A DNA stretch of 64,000 bases from Mycobacteroides sp. LB1 (GCF_013449725.1 NZ_JACCFF010000006.1:124001-188000); one strand, 5' to 3'. Positions 8,394-17,938 are shown, counted from the first letter of the stretch. Numbers and translations: made by a program. Notes: a model not told the origin generated them from the sequence alone.

Positions 8394-11300
8394 GTGACGG
8401 TTAACACTGGGACCACAACTTCCGAAAACACGCCATCTACCAATGGATCTGGCGTTCCGACGATCGACGTTCTGGCGGCTGCGTTCAGCCACGCCCGCTT
8501 CCTGGGTGACCAGGAATGGGACGAAGTCGGCGACGCCGACGGCCATGCCACGTCGCCGACGCCGCCCGTGCGTGAAGCGCTCATGCGGGCGCTGCTGCGC
8601 CTGGCCGCACAACGTCGACCGCATGCGATTTCGATGGCCGTGTACCGCAACGGAGACGATGCCGGCCTCGGTACCGCCCTGCAGTTGGTCACCGATTACA
8701 CGCCGTTGCTCGCCGACTCCGTCACCGTGCTGTTGCGACGTTTGGGTGTGGCGATCGTGGACCTGATGGACCCGGTTTTCATCGTCGAGCGCTCCGCCGA
8801 CGGCACTCTTCTCTCCGCGATACCGGTCGACAACCCACACAGCGATACCGCCATCGGTGCCGAGTGCTGGATCCACCTGCAGCTGCCGCCGTCCATCGAC
8901 GCCGAGCGGCTCGCCTTCATCGAGACGCAGCTGCCGCACACCCTCGAAGACGGCAGCCATGTCGCTGCGGACACCGATGCCATGCGTGATGCGGTCATCG
9001 ACCTGGCTGCCGACCTGGACGCCTCCGCGGGCACCGCCCGGTTCTCCTCCGCCGAGTTGACCGAGGTGGCCAACCTGTTGCGCTGGCTCGTGGAAGGCAA
9101 CTTCACGGTGCTCGGATATCAGCGTTGCACCGTCGAGGACGGGCGGGCCACCGTGGAGGAATCGAGTCGGCTCGGCCTGCTCAAGCGGCGCGAAGAGGTG
9201 CTTCCGCAGCTCACCCACAACGACGAGCTGTTGGTCCTGGCGCAGGCCACTGTGCCGACGTATCTGCGTTATGCGATCTATCCGAACATCGTGGTGATTA
9301 GGCAGGACGACGGCACCGGTCCCGCCATCGAGCACCGCCTCGTGGGCGTGTTCACAGTGGCAGCCATGAACGCGGATGTTCTGGATATCCCGGTGATCTC
9401 CGATCGGGTCCACCAGGTGCTGGCGCGTTCGGACGCCAACCAGGACTCGTTGGCCGGGCACATGCTCATCGACATCATGCAGAATCTGCCCCGTGCGGAG
9501 CTGTTCGCGGTGGGTGTGGACCAACTGCAAAACATCGTCACCGCCGTGAGGAACATTGGTGCACACCCGGGTTCGCTGCTGTTTCTGCGATCCGATGAGC
9601 TCGGAAACTTCGTGACCGCCCTCGTGTACCTGCCCCGTGACCGCTACACCACGACTGTTCGACTGGCCATGCAGGACACCTTGGTGCGCGAGCTTGGCGG
9701 CACCGGTATCGATTACACCGCGCGAGTCAGCGAATCCCCCTGGGCATTGGTGCATTTCACGATCCGTATGCCCGAGGACAATCTGTCCACGAATGTCGAC
9801 ACTTCTGAGGCCAACCGGATTCGATTGCAGGGCCTGCTGACTCAGACCAGCCGTACCTGGAGTGACCGCTTGGTCAGCGCGGTGCGCCCCGACTCGCCGA
9901 TCGACCGCGCCTGCGCGGAACGCTATTCGGTCATCCTGCCCGAGGTCTTCAAGACGAACGTCGCACCCGCGGATGCCCTCGACGACATCGCAAGAATCGA
10001 AGGACTCCAGGATAACTCGCTGGACCTCGCCTATGACGCCGCCGAAGAGCCGGCCACCGGCGTGCTCAGCATGTACCTGGGCGGGCGCTCAGCCTCGCTG
10101 AGCCAGGTGCTCCCGGTCCTGCACAGCATGGGCGTCGATGTGTTGGAGGAGCGCCCCTATCACTTCATCCGTCCGGACGGCCTCGCCGTATCGCTCTACG
10201 CATTCCGCATCGTGGTACATCCGGCGATCGCGCGTGCCTTCGATGCCGAGGGCGTGCAGCACCGCGCGAAGCTCTTCACGGACGCGATCGACGATGTCTG
10301 GAACGGCCGTGTGGAGACCGACAGATTCAACGAGCTGGTGCTGCGCGCCGGACTCACCGCCGGTCAGATCACCATCCTGCGCGGATATGCCAAATACCTG
10401 CGTCAGGCCGGGTTCCCGTACAGCCAGGCACATATCGAGACGGTGCTCGCCGACAACTCCGCGACCGCGCGTGATTTTGTGGAACTGTTCGAGGCCCGCT
10501 TCGATCCGGCCATCACCGACGACACTCTGGCCGACACCAAGGCAGAGCAGGTCCTCGCCGAGATCGAGAAGGTCGTCAGCCTCGACACCGACCGGGTATT
10601 GCGTGCGTTCTTTGCGCTGATCCAGGCCACACTGCGCACCAACTACTTTGTGACGCAAGAGGACTCGGCCCGGGCAAAGGGAGTGCTTGCCTTCAAGCTC
10701 AACCCGCGTGAGATCGAGGAACTACCCGAGCCGAGGCCGCGATTCGAAATCTTCGTGTACTCACCCCGCGTCGAAGGAGTGCATCTACGCTTCGGCGCCG
10801 TTGCCCGCGGCGGATTGCGTTGGTCGGATCGCCGCGAGGACTTCCGGACCGAGATCCTGGGACTGGTCAAGGCGCAGGCAGTGAAGAACGCCGTCATCGT
10901 CCCCGTCGGCGCCAAGGGCGGGTTCGTCGTCAAACAGCCGCCGCAGGCCACGGGCGATGCGGCGGTGGATCGAGATGCGTTCCGCGCTGAGGGCGTCGAA
11001 TGCTATCGACGATTCATCGGCGGTCTACTCGACCTCACCGACAATCTGGAACGGGCCACCAACGCCGTCGTCTCGCCGCCCGGGGTGCGCCGCCGCGATG
11101 GCGCTGACACCTATCTGGTGGTGGCAGCGGACAAGGGCACCGCGACCTTCTCCGATATCGCCAACGACGTCGCCAAGTCGTACGGATTCTGGCTGGGCGA
11201 CGCATTCGCCTCCGGTGGTTCCGTCGGTTACGACCACAAGGCCATGGGCATCACCGCCCGCGGCGCCTGGGAGAGCGTAAAACGGCACTTCCTGGAGATG

Positions 11301-13241
11301 GGAATCGACACCCAGACAGAGGATTTCACCGTCGCCGGGGTCGGCGATATGAGCGGGGACGTGTTCGGTAACGGCATGCTGCTGTCCCAGCACATCAAGC
11401 TGGTGGCCGCCTTCGACCACCGGCACATCTTCCTGGATCCCGATCCCGATCCGGCGTCCTCCTGGGCCGAACGCAAGCGGATGTTCGCCCTGGAGCGCTC
11501 CAGCTGGGCCGACTACAACGCCGCACTCATCAGCGCCGGCGGCGGCGTTTACAGCAAGGAACAAAAGTCGGTACCGATCAGCCCCGAGGTTCGTGAGGCG
11601 CTCGGAATCGCCGGCGATATCAGCGAGATGACGCCTCCCCAGCTCGTTCGCGCCATCCTGCTGGCCCCGGTTGACCTGTTCTTCAACGGCGGCATCGGCA
11701 CCTACATCAAGGCCGAGAGTGAATCGCAAGCCGAGGTGGGGGACAAGGCCAATGACGCCGTCCGCGTCAATGGAAACCAGGTGCGCGCCAAGGTAATCGG
11801 TGAAGGCGGTAACCTCGGCCTGACCTCGCGCGGGCGGATCGAATTCGAACTCAACGGCGGTCGCGTCAACACCGATGCGCTGGACAACTCGGCCGGTGTG
11901 GACTGCTCCGATCATGAGGTCAACATCAAGATCCTGGTCGACTCGTTGGTCAGCGCCGGCAAGATCGAGGCCGCTGAGCGCACGGCGCTGCTGGAATCCA
12001 TGACCGACGATGTCGCCGCACTTGTGCTGGCCGACAACGAGTCCCAGAACCACCTCATGGGCACCAGTCGCGCCAATGCTGCCTCACTGCTGAGCGTGCA
12101 CGCGCGCCAGATCGCCTATTTGGTCGCCGAACGTGGACTGGACCGTGAGCTGGAAGTGCTGCCCTCGGAGAAGGAGATCGAGCGCCGCGCTGCACTCGGA
12201 ATCGGTTTGACGTCACCGGAATTGTCGACGCTGATGGCGCACGTGAAGCTGGCACTGAAGGCGGATCTGCTGGCCAGTGACGCCCCGGAACAAGAGGTCA
12301 CGCTACGGCGCATGGTGCACTACTTCCCGAACCAGCTGCGGGAACGTTTCGACGCGGAAATCCGCCAGCACCCGCTGCGCAAGGAGATCTACGCCACCAT
12401 GTTGGTGAACGCGGTGGTCGACTGCGGCGGAATCACCTATGTGTACCGGCTGTTCGAAGACGCCGGGACGGGTTCGGTGGACGGTCTCAAGACCTATGTG
12501 GCGGTGGAGGCCATCTTCGGGCTGCGCTCGTTGTGGGATCGCATCCGCCATGCCGATCTGCCGGTGGCGGTCTCGGATCGGCTGACCCTGGACATGCGCC
12601 GTCTGCTGGACCGCGCCTCGCGGTGGCTCATCAGTTACCGGCCGCAGCCGCTGGCGGTGGGTGCCGAGATCAACCGATTCGCGCAAGGTATTGCTGAGCT
12701 GACCCCACTGCTCAACACCTGGCTGCGCGGTCACGATCTGGAGATCGTCACCAAACAGACCGAAGACTTGATGGCGCTGGGTGTTCCGCTAGATCTCGCC
12801 GGCGACGTCGCCGGCTGCCTCTACGGATTCAGCCTGCTGGACATCATCGACATTGCGGACATTGCGGACCGCGACGGCGCGGAGGTTGCCGACCTGTACT
12901 TCACCCTGATGGACGACCTGCGAGTCGACGATCTGCTGACGGCCGTGTCGCAACTGGAGCGCAACGACCGGTGGCATTCATTGGCCCGGTTGGCGATCCG
13001 CGACGATATCTACTCCTCGCTGCGGGCGCTGACCATGGATGTGCTCGCCGTTGGTGAGCCTGACGAGACGGGTGAGCAGAAGATCGCAGAATGGGAGTTC
13101 ACCAATGCGGCGCGGCTGCAGCGGGCCCGCGGCACGCTGGCCGAGATCTTCGCTTCTGGAGAACCGGATCTGGCGACACTGTCGGTAGCATCACGCCAGA
13201 TCCGAGGGATGATCAGGAGCAGCATCACCGGTCCTGCATGA
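8394..13241 (+). CDS. gdh: Large NAD-specific glutamate dehydrogenase (180-kDa class)
   Basis: GTG 8394 is preferred to GTG 8352 because AGGAG lies 8 bases ahead, whereas the earlier codon is buried in the 13-bp hairpin. That gives 1615 residues, the usual length for the NAD-GDH L180 class. The catalytic dehydrogenase domain lies about residues 750-1250 (RGGLRWSDRREDFRTE, VPVGAKGGFV, the nucleotide-binding VIGEGGNLGLTSRGRIEFE). The long N-terminal ACT-like and C-terminal helical regions are regulatory. It oxidises glutamate to 2-oxoglutarate and ammonia with NAD. In mycobacteria this enzyme is inhibited by unphosphorylated GarA. KorAB, encoded in the same window, consumes its product. Confidence 0.95.
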   Translation: MTVNTGTTTSENTPSTNGSGVPTIDVLAAAFSHARFLGDQEWDEVGDADGHATSPTPPVREALMRALLRLAAQRRPHAISMAVYRNGDDAGLGTALQLVTDYTPLLADSVTVLLRRLGVAIVDLMDPVFIVERSADGTLLSAIPVDNPHSDTAIGAECWIHLQLPPSIDAERLAFIETQLPHTLEDGSHVAADTDAMRDAVIDLAADLDASAGTARFSSAELTEVANLLRWLVEGNFTVLGYQRCTVEDGRATVEESSRLGLLKRREEVLPQLTHNDELLVLAQATVPTYLRYAIYPNIVVIRQDDGTGPAIEHRLVGVFTVAAMNADVLDIPVISDRVHQVLARSDANQDSLAGHMLIDIMQNLPRAELFAVGVDQLQNIVTAVRNIGAHPGSLLFLRSDELGNFVTALVYLPRDRYTTTVRLAMQDTLVRELGGTGIDYTARVSESPWALVHFTIRMPEDNLSTNVDTSEANRIRLQGLLTQTSRTWSDRLVSAVRPDSPIDRACAERYSVILPEVFKTNVAPADALDDIARIEGLQDNSLDLAYDAAEEPATGVLSMYLGGRSASLSQVLPVLHSMGVDVLEERPYHFIRPDGLAVSLYAFRIVVHPAIARAFDAEGVQHRAKLFTDAIDDVWNGRVETDRFNELVLRAGLTAGQITILRGYAKYLRQAGFPYSQAHIETVLADNSATARDFVELFEARFDPAITDDTLADTKAEQVLAEIEKVVSLDTDRVLRAFFALIQATLRTNYFVTQEDSARAKGVLAFKLNPREIEELPEPRPRFEIFVYSPRVEGVHLRFGAVARGGLRWSDRREDFRTEILGLVKAQAVKNAVIVPVGAKGGFVVKQPPQATGDAAVDRDAFRAEGVECYRRFIGGLLDLTDNLERATNAVVSPPGVRRRDGADTYLVVAADKGTATFSDIANDVAKSYGFWLGDAFASGGSVGYDHKAMGITARGAWESVKRHFLEMGIDTQTEDFTVAGVGDMSGDVFGNGMLLSQHIKLVAAFDHRHIFLDPDPDPASSWAERKRMFALERSSWADYNAALISAGGGVYSKEQKSVPISPEVREALGIAGDISEMTPPQLVRAILLAPVDLFFNGGIGTYIKAESESQAEVGDKANDAVRVNGNQVRAKVIGEGGNLGLTSRGRIEFELNGGRVNTDALDNSAGVDCSDHEVNIKILVDSLVSAGKIEAAERTALLESMTDDVAALVLADNESQNHLMGTSRANAASLLSVHARQIAYLVAERGLDRELEVLPSEKEIERRAALGIGLTSPELSTLMAHVKLALKADLLASDAPEQEVTLRRMVHYFPNQLRERFDAEIRQHPLRKEIYATMLVNAVVDCGGITYVYRLFEDAGTGSVDGLKTYVAVEAIFGLRSLWDRIRHADLPVAVSDRLTLDMRRLLDRASRWLISYRPQPLAVGAEINRFAQGIAELTPLLNTWLRGHDLEIVTKQTEDLMALGVPLDLAGDVAGCLYGFSLLDIIDIADIADRDGAEVADLYFTLMDDLRVDDLLTAVSQLERNDRWHSLARLAIRDDIYSSLRALTMDVLAVGEPDETGEQKIAEWEFTNAARLQRARGTLAEIFASGEPDLATLSVASRQIRGMIRSSITGPA

Positions 13242-13248
13242 TGGAGCC

Positions 13249-13674
13249 ATGAGTTCTGAGAAGCCCGGCTATGTCGCGGCGGTGCCGGTCCGCTGGTCCG
13301 ATATCGATATGTACCAGCACGTGAACCACGCGACGATGGTGACGATCCTGGAAGAGGCGCGAGTGCCCTTCCTGCGTGACGTTTTTGGTGCCGAGATCAC
13401 CACCACGGGCCTGCTCATCGCCGATGTCCACGTCAAGTACAAGGGGCAGGTACGGCTCGCGGACTCGCCGTTGCAGGTCACCATGTGGGTATCGAAGATC
13501 CGGGCGGTGGACTTTACGATCAACTACGAGGTGCGTTCGGTGAGCGCGGCGCCGGACTCGAAGCCTGCGGTGGTCGCAGACACCCAACTGGTGACCTTCC
13601 ACCTCGACAGTCAAACCATGCTGCGTCTCACCGACACCCACCGCGAGTACCTGCAGCGGTGGTCTCGAGAATGA
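13249..13674 (+). CDS. Acyl-CoA thioesterase, 4HBT hotdog fold
   Basis: 141 residues. VRWSDIDMYQHVNHATMV near the N-terminus is the 4-hydroxybenzoyl-CoA thioesterase signature, with the catalytic Asp in SDIDMYQHVNH. The remainder gives the single hotdog domain (ADVHVKYKGQVRL, MWVSKI). It hydrolyses an acyl-CoA of unknown chain. It follows gdh by 7 bases and overlaps the next gene by four bases (ATGA, 13671-13674), so the three genes are an operon, as for Rv2476c-Rv2474c in M. tuberculosis. Confidence 0.85.
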   Translation: MSSEKPGYVAAVPVRWSDIDMYQHVNHATMVTILEEARVPFLRDVFGAEITTTGLLIADVHVKYKGQVRLADSPLQVTMWVSKIRAVDFTINYEVRSVSAAPDSKPAVVADTQLVTFHLDSQTMLRLTDTHREYLQRWSRE

Positions 13675-14318
13675 GCGAGGCTCCGTTGCGGGTACCCGAG
13701 GCGGTTGATCGCCAGGACCTAGCGACCTTCCTCACCCGCACATCGCGCATCGACGAGGCGGCCGTGGTGAGGCTGCGTGCACGTGCTGACGGACGGATAG
13801 TTATCTGGGCCGCAACACAATTCGATGTCCTGGCCTGCCGCGCGGTACGCGGAGAGCTGGGCACACCCGATATCACCGCCGCCGCGGACGAACTGCTGCG
13901 TGGCCTTCAGACGCCGGACGCGAGTGGATATGTGAACACGGGATTCCCGATGGACTCGGTGTGGCGAGGCGCGCTGCCTGCCGATAACGGCTTCGAGTAT
14001 CTCGACGACATACCCGCGCGGTCAGTGCTCGAACTGGCGCAGCGCGGGGGAGAGCTGGCCCGCGAACATGGCAGCGCCCACGGCCCGCCCACGTCGCTGC
14101 TTGACCAGTCGGTCGTCACCATCGATGGAGCCGACGGCCAACAGGTCGATGTGCCCATGCGATGCATGTTTGCCTTGACCGCAATGGGATTCATTCCGAC
14201 GAGCCCCGCGGAAGACGAACCGGTGCGGGTGCGGGCATCGCAGGCATGGTTGCGGCTGGACGCCCGCTTCGGATCGGTGTACCGCCGGCGTAACGATCTT
14301 TCGCTGCTAGTGCGTTAG
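13671..14318 (+). CDS. Conserved mycobacterial protein of unknown function (Rv2474c-like)
   Basis: 215 residues from ATG 13671, which overlaps the thioesterase stop. Longer in-frame starts lie inside the thioesterase gene and are rejected. The protein is soluble, with no signal peptide, TM helix or recognised catalytic motif. It contains R-x-DGRIVIWAATQFDVLACR near the N-terminus and ends RFGSVYRRRNDLSLL. Length and position match Rv2474c. It is co-transcribed with gdh and the thioesterase, but no function can be inferred safely. Its stop overlaps the convergent aglA stop by four bases. Confidence 0.75.
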   Translation: MSEAPLRVPEAVDRQDLATFLTRTSRIDEAAVVRLRARADGRIVIWAATQFDVLACRAVRGELGTPDITAAADELLRGLQTPDASGYVNTGFPMDSVWRGALPADNGFEYLDDIPARSVLELAQRGGELAREHGSAHGPPTSLLDQSVVTIDGADGQQVDVPMRCMFALTAMGFIPTSPAEDEPVRVRASQAWLRLDARFGSVYRRRNDLSLLVR

Positions 14319-15904
14319 ACGATCCAGGCCGCGGTGTTGCGTGGCAGCTTGCCGTTGACGAGTGGCCCACTGGCCAGGATGACCTCGCCCGGAGGCAGAT
14401 CCACCAGGTCGCTGCTGACGTTCAAGGCGCAGGTCAGCCCGCCACCCTTGACGCGGAACGCGAGTGTGTTCGGCGGGCTGCCATACCACTCAAGGCTGGT
14501 GCCGTCGAATTCCTTGCGGCTCCTGCGCAGTTCGATGGCACGCCGATACAACGACAGTGTGGAATCGGTGCGCTCCAGCTGGCGTTCCACGGTTAAATCG
14601 GCCCAGCCGTGCGGCATCGGCAGCCATGTCTGGTCGTTACTCGAGAAGCCGTACGGGGGATCGGTGCCCTCCCAGGGGATCGGCACCCGGCAGCCGTCAC
14701 GGCCTCGCTCGGTATGGCCGGAGCGCTCCCAGACCGGATCCTGCAGGGCAGCGTCGGGCAGGTCCACATTTGGTAGGCCCAGCTCGGAACCGTTGTAGAT
14801 GAACACCGTTCCGGGCAACGCCAGCATCACCAAAGCCATGGCGCGGGCCCGCCATTGGCCGATCGAGCCATCGCCGTAACGCGTCACCTCACGTTCCACA
14901 TCGTGGTTGGACAACGTCCACGTAGGTGTTGCTCCTACGGAATCCACTGCGGCAAGCGAGTTGTCGATAGCGGCGCGGATCTTCTCGGCGTCGAAATCGG
15001 CCTCCACCAATTTGAAGTTGAATCCGAGATGTAGCTCGTCGGGCCTGACGTATTCGGCGAAGCGGGTGTTGTCGTTCACCCAGATCTCCCCGACGGCGAC
15101 CACATCGCGGTATTGGTCGAGCACCTTGCGGATCTTGCGGTGGTACTCGTGTACGCCCTCGTTGTTGAACCGCGGGTCTTCGTCGGTGGCATGCAGTATC
15201 AAGGTGTCGGTGTCCTCGATATCGGGCAGCCCTGGAGCTTTGGCCATACCGTGGGCGACGTCGAGGCGGAATCCGTCGATGCCGCGGTCGAGCCAGAAGC
15301 GCAGGGTGTCGGCGAAGTCGTCGAACACCTCCGGGTTGTCCCAGTTGAGATCCGGCTGTTCGGGAGCGAACAGATGCAGGTACCACTGACCGGGAGTGCC
15401 ATCGGCTTCGGTGACACGAGTCCAGGCCGGACCCCCAAAGATTGAAGGCCAATTATTAGGCGGCAGTTCACCATTGGTGCCCTTGCCATCGCGGAAGATG
15501 TAGCGCGAACGAGCGTCGCTGTCGGGCTTTGCGGTCAGCGCCTCGATGAACCAGCGGTGTTCGGAACTGGTGTGGTTGGGGACCAGGTCCATGATGACCT
15601 TGATGTCGTGCCGATGAGCCGAGGCGATGAGCCGGTGCATCGCCGTCAGCCCGCCGAACAACGGATCGATCTCCCGCGGGTTGGACACGTCGTAGCCGTG
15701 GTCGGCCATCGGAGATCTGGTGACGGGATTTAGCCAGATTCCCTGGACGCCGAGTAGGTCAAGGTAGCCAAGTTTTGCTGAAATGCCGTCGAGATCGCCG
15801 ACGCCATCGCCGTCGCTGTCGCCGAACGACCGCGGATAGATCTGATAGAAAACGGCGCGCGACCACCAAGGGTCGTCACGTTGGCCCAAGTAGGCGGCAG
15901 TCAC
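14315..15904 (-). CDS. aglA: Alpha-glucosidase, glycoside hydrolase family 13
   Basis: 529 residues from GTG 15904. A GH13 (beta/alpha)8 barrel begins with WWSRAVFYQIYPRSFGDSDGDGVGDL. The conserved regions are DLVPNH (106-111), GFRLDVAHG with nucleophile Asp215, VGEIWV with acid/base Glu273, and SNHD with Asp335. A C-terminal beta domain follows. The features fit an oligo-1,6-glucosidase or alpha-glucosidase acting on malto-oligosaccharides, in the cytosol since no signal peptide is present. The orthologue by synteny is Rv2471. It converges on the unknown gene at 13671 with a four-base stop overlap. Confidence 0.92.
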   Translation of the reverse strand: MTAAYLGQRDDPWWSRAVFYQIYPRSFGDSDGDGVGDLDGISAKLGYLDLLGVQGIWLNPVTRSPMADHGYDVSNPREIDPLFGGLTAMHRLIASAHRHDIKVIMDLVPNHTSSEHRWFIEALTAKPDSDARSRYIFRDGKGTNGELPPNNWPSIFGGPAWTRVTEADGTPGQWYLHLFAPEQPDLNWDNPEVFDDFADTLRFWLDRGIDGFRLDVAHGMAKAPGLPDIEDTDTLILHATDEDPRFNNEGVHEYHRKIRKVLDQYRDVVAVGEIWVNDNTRFAEYVRPDELHLGFNFKLVEADFDAEKIRAAIDNSLAAVDSVGATPTWTLSNHDVEREVTRYGDGSIGQWRARAMALVMLALPGTVFIYNGSELGLPNVDLPDAALQDPVWERSGHTERGRDGCRVPIPWEGTDPPYGFSSNDQTWLPMPHGWADLTVERQLERTDSTLSLYRRAIELRRSRKEFDGTSLEWYGSPPNTLAFRVKGGGLTCALNVSSDLVDLPPGEVILASGPLVNGKLPRNTAAWIV

Positions 15905-15956
15905 GGTTGATCATTCTGCACCATGGCGCGGGCGGTGTTGAACCAAGATCCACGGA

Positions 15957-16376
15957 TCAGAAAGGCGAATTGACCATCGACTGTGCCGCCATCTCCAGGT
16001 AGCTCCACAACTGGGCGCGATGGTCGTCGTCAAGGGTGTGCCGGTCGATCGAATCGACGGCGGTCCGCATGCATCGCAGCCACGCATCACGTTCGATGGG
16101 GCCGATCCGATATGGCGCGTGACGCATCCGCAGCCGTGGATGTCCGCGCTGGTCCGAGTAGGTGCGCGGCCCGCCCCAATACTGTTCGAGGAACATCCGG
16201 AGACGGTCCTCGGCGCCGGTCAGGTCCTCTTCTGGATAGAGGGGGCGTAGCACCTCGTCATCGGCCACGAGCTGGTAGAAGCGGGCCACGAGCGCGTGGA
16301 AAGTGGCGGCGCCACCGACGGCGTCGTAGAAGTTACTCGGCGTAGGCGCCGGGGAGAGCTCTGCCACGTAGGCCAT
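15957..16376 (-). CDS. glbO: Truncated haemoglobin group II (TrHbO)
   Basis: 139 residues. The haem-pocket residues all keep the spacing of M. tuberculosis GlbO with a constant offset of 11: Tyr34 (B10), Tyr47 (CD1), proximal His86 (F8) and Trp99 (G8). The family binds oxygen very tightly and is linked to membrane respiration and peroxide or nitric-oxide handling. The N-terminus is about 11 residues longer than the M. tuberculosis protein. It lies next to two small genes whose products are linked to the cytochrome bcc-aa3 supercomplex, which supports a respiratory role. The ATG at 16376 is the only start giving the full globin. Confidence 0.95.
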   Translation of the reverse strand: MAYVAELSPAPTPSNFYDAVGGAATFHALVARFYQLVADDEVLRPLYPEEDLTGAEDRLRMFLEQYWGGPRTYSDQRGHPRLRMRHAPYRIGPIERDAWLRCMRTAVDSIDRHTLDDDHRAQLWSYLEMAAQSMVNSPF

Positions 16377-16496
16377 TGTGCCGGTAGCTGCTTCGGGCGA
16401 TCAGCCGGGTTGGTTACGGGATGTTCATTGGATTGACCTGCGGGCACGGCAGAAATTGTCGTGCGAAGACCGCGGAATCGTGGTGCACTGGTTGTA

Positions 16497-17165
16497 ATGG
16501 CGCCACAGAAGAAGAGCCGTGGGCACCGGCGTAACAGTGCCAGCGCTGGGCCGACCCAGAACGGGTCGGTCCGAATACTGCACAGTGTCCCAGGGACGAG
16601 GGTCCCCGGGGCCATTCCCCCGCAGCAGTCCAACGACGCCGGTTCCCTATGGGGCCGGCGTCGCGTGTTATTGCTGAACTCCACATATGAGCCGCTCACC
16701 GCACTGCCGATGCGGCGCGCCGTCATCATGCTGCTGTGCGGTAAGGCCGATGTGGTGCACGACGACCCGGGTGCTCCCGTCATTCATTCCGCGACGACGT
16801 CGGTGGCGGTCCCGTCGGTGATCAGACTGAGGACCTTTGTGCGGGTGCCTTACCGGGCGCGGGTTCCGATGACGCGCGCGGCCCTGATGCATCGCGACCG
16901 GTTCCGCTGCGCGTACTGCGGCGGGCGGGCCGACACCATCGACCACGTGATCCCGCGCAGCAAGGGAGGTGCGCACTCGTGGGAGAACTGTGTGGCCTGC
17001 TGCTCCTCGTGTAATCACCGCAAGGCGGACCGGCTGCTGGCCGAGCTCGGCTGGGTGTTGCACACCACGCCGATGCCGCCCAAGGGGCAGCACTGGCGGC
17101 TGCTGTCGTCGGTCAAGGAACTCGACCCGGCCTGGGTGCGATACCTAGGCGAAGGTGCGGCATGA
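16497..17165 (+). CDS. HNH endonuclease-fold protein
   Basis: The ATG at 16497 gives 222 residues, the length I recall for the M. tuberculosis orthologue Rv2469c. An upstream in-frame codon at 16461 adds only 12 unlikely residues. The C-terminal half holds a zinc-stabilised HNH domain: CAYCGGRADTIDHVIPRSKGG with Cys138, Cys141 and His150, then ENCVACCSSCNHRKADR with the second Cys pair and the final His. The N-terminal half (VLLLNSTYEPL, RRAVIMLLCGKADVV) is typical of the actinobacterial subfamily. The nuclease activity and target are unproven. A dispersed-repeat relative (17173-17194) follows the stop by seven bases. Confidence 0.88.
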   Translation: MAPQKKSRGHRRNSASAGPTQNGSVRILHSVPGTRVPGAIPPQQSNDAGSLWGRRRVLLLNSTYEPLTALPMRRAVIMLLCGKADVVHDDPGAPVIHSATTSVAVPSVIRLRTFVRVPYRARVPMTRAALMHRDRFRCAYCGGRADTIDHVIPRSKGGAHSWENCVACCSSCNHRKADRLLAELGWVLHTTPMPPKGQHWRLLSSVKELDPAWVRYLGEGAA

Positions 17166-17172
17166 CACCACG

Positions 17173-17194
17173 GATGAGCCGCTTGTGCGAACAC
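17173..17194 (+). repeat. Degenerate copy of the 22-bp GATGAGCC...GCGAA dispersed motif
   Basis: GATGAGCCGCTTGTGCGAA followed by CAC differs from the 53402 array unit at three positions. It lies 8-29 bp after the HNH stop and just upstream of the next promoter. Confidence 0.6.
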
Positions 17195-17207
17195 CAGAGT
17201 GCTCGGA

Positions 17208-17213
17208 TACGGT
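17208..17213 (+). promoter_or_regulatory. -10 element of a predicted leaderless transcript
   Basis: TACGGT fits the mycobacterial TANNNT -10. It ends seven bases before GTG 17221, so transcription should start at the initiation codon and give a leaderless mRNA. Confidence 0.55.
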
Positions 17214-17220
17214 TTGCATC

Positions 17221-17484
17221 GTGAGCTTCCTCAACAGCCCCACATACATCGGGGCACCGGTCTGGGTGGTGTTGATTGCGCCAGTCTTCTTCGTGCTCGT
17301 CGGTCTGTGGACGATGCGCAAGAAGGGCCCGCACCCCGCGACATTCAACATGAACGACGGCTGGACGCACCCCCCGGTCCTGTGGGCAGCCGTCGACGAG
17401 AACGTTGGCAGTGGCCACGGCCACGGGCATGGCGATCACGCGAGCGCTGAGGCGATTGGAGGGTCCGCACGTGGCAAGTGGTGA
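17221..17484 (+). CDS. Small membrane protein linked to the cytochrome bcc-aa3 supercomplex
   Basis: 87 residues from GTG 17221. One TM helix (about residues 12-32, VWVVLIAPVFFVLVGLW) follows a short exterior segment. The C-terminal part has WTHPPVLWAAVDE and a GHGHGHGDH histidine run. From memory, the M. smegmatis protein at this position (near MSMEG_4693, named among CtaI/CtaJ) is an accessory subunit of the respiratory supercomplex; I cannot verify which name applies. Its 3' end overlaps the next gene by 14 bases, so the two are coupled. The His run could bind metal. Confidence 0.7.
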   Translation: MSFLNSPTYIGAPVWVVLIAPVFFVLVGLWTMRKKGPHPATFNMNDGWTHPPVLWAAVDENVGSGHGHGHGDHASAEAIGGSARGKW

Positions 17485-17938
17485 AGTCACCAAGACTGCT
17501 CCCGTCGAATTACCGCGCGGATGGGTGCTGACTACAACCGGACGGATCTCGGGCGTTACAGAACCGGGCGCTCTCTCGGTCGATTACCCGTTCCCGAACT
17601 ACGAGCTGGCGACCCTGGACGATGCCCTGACTTATGGCAGCCGCTCGTCGAAGGCGCGATTCGCGGTGTATATCGGCGACTTGGGGTCCGACACGACCTC
17701 CGGAGCGCGCGATGTGTTCCTCAAGGTGCCGACTCCGGACGAGTCCGTGCTGATTGCCGTATCGCCCGACCAGCATGTCGTGGAGGTCGTCTACGGCGAG
17801 GCACTCAAGGGACGTGGCGCCGAGTCTGCCGCCGACCTTGGTGTCGCCGCAGCGGTGGCTTCCTTCAAGGAAGGCAACCTGCTCGACGGGATCATCAGCG
17901 CCGTTCGCGTGATGAGCGCCGCAATCGCGCGTCCATAA
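17471..17938 (+). CDS. DUF5130-type protein, putative supercomplex-associated partner
   Basis: GTG 17471 is chosen because GGAGG lies 8 bases upstream. The protein has 155 residues and no TM helix. It contains GRISGVTEPGALSVDYPFPN, DDALTYGSRSSKARFAVYIGDLG and a C-terminal helix, the layout of the mycobacterial DUF5130 family, which has a TPM-like fold. The M. smegmatis counterpart (near MSMEG_4692) has been reported with the bcc-aa3 supercomplex; this is recollection. It overlaps the small membrane-protein gene, so equal expression is expected. Any phosphatase-like activity is unproven. Confidence 0.7.
   Translation: MASGEVTKTAPVELPRGWVLTTTGRISGVTEPGALSVDYPFPNYELATLDDALTYGSRSSKARFAVYIGDLGSDTTSGARDVFLKVPTPDESVLIAVSPDQHVVEVVYGEALKGRGAESAADLGVAAAVASFKEGNLLDGIISAVRVMSAAIARP

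Noticed and set aside
8337..12734. Long open frames on the strand opposite gdh
   Set aside because: They are mirror products of GC-rich codon bias and their translations show no family motifs. The plus-strand gdh is unambiguous.
15957..16345. Plus-strand frames over glbO
   Set aside because: The minus-strand globin has all haem-pocket residues at the correct spacing; the opposite frames are shadows.
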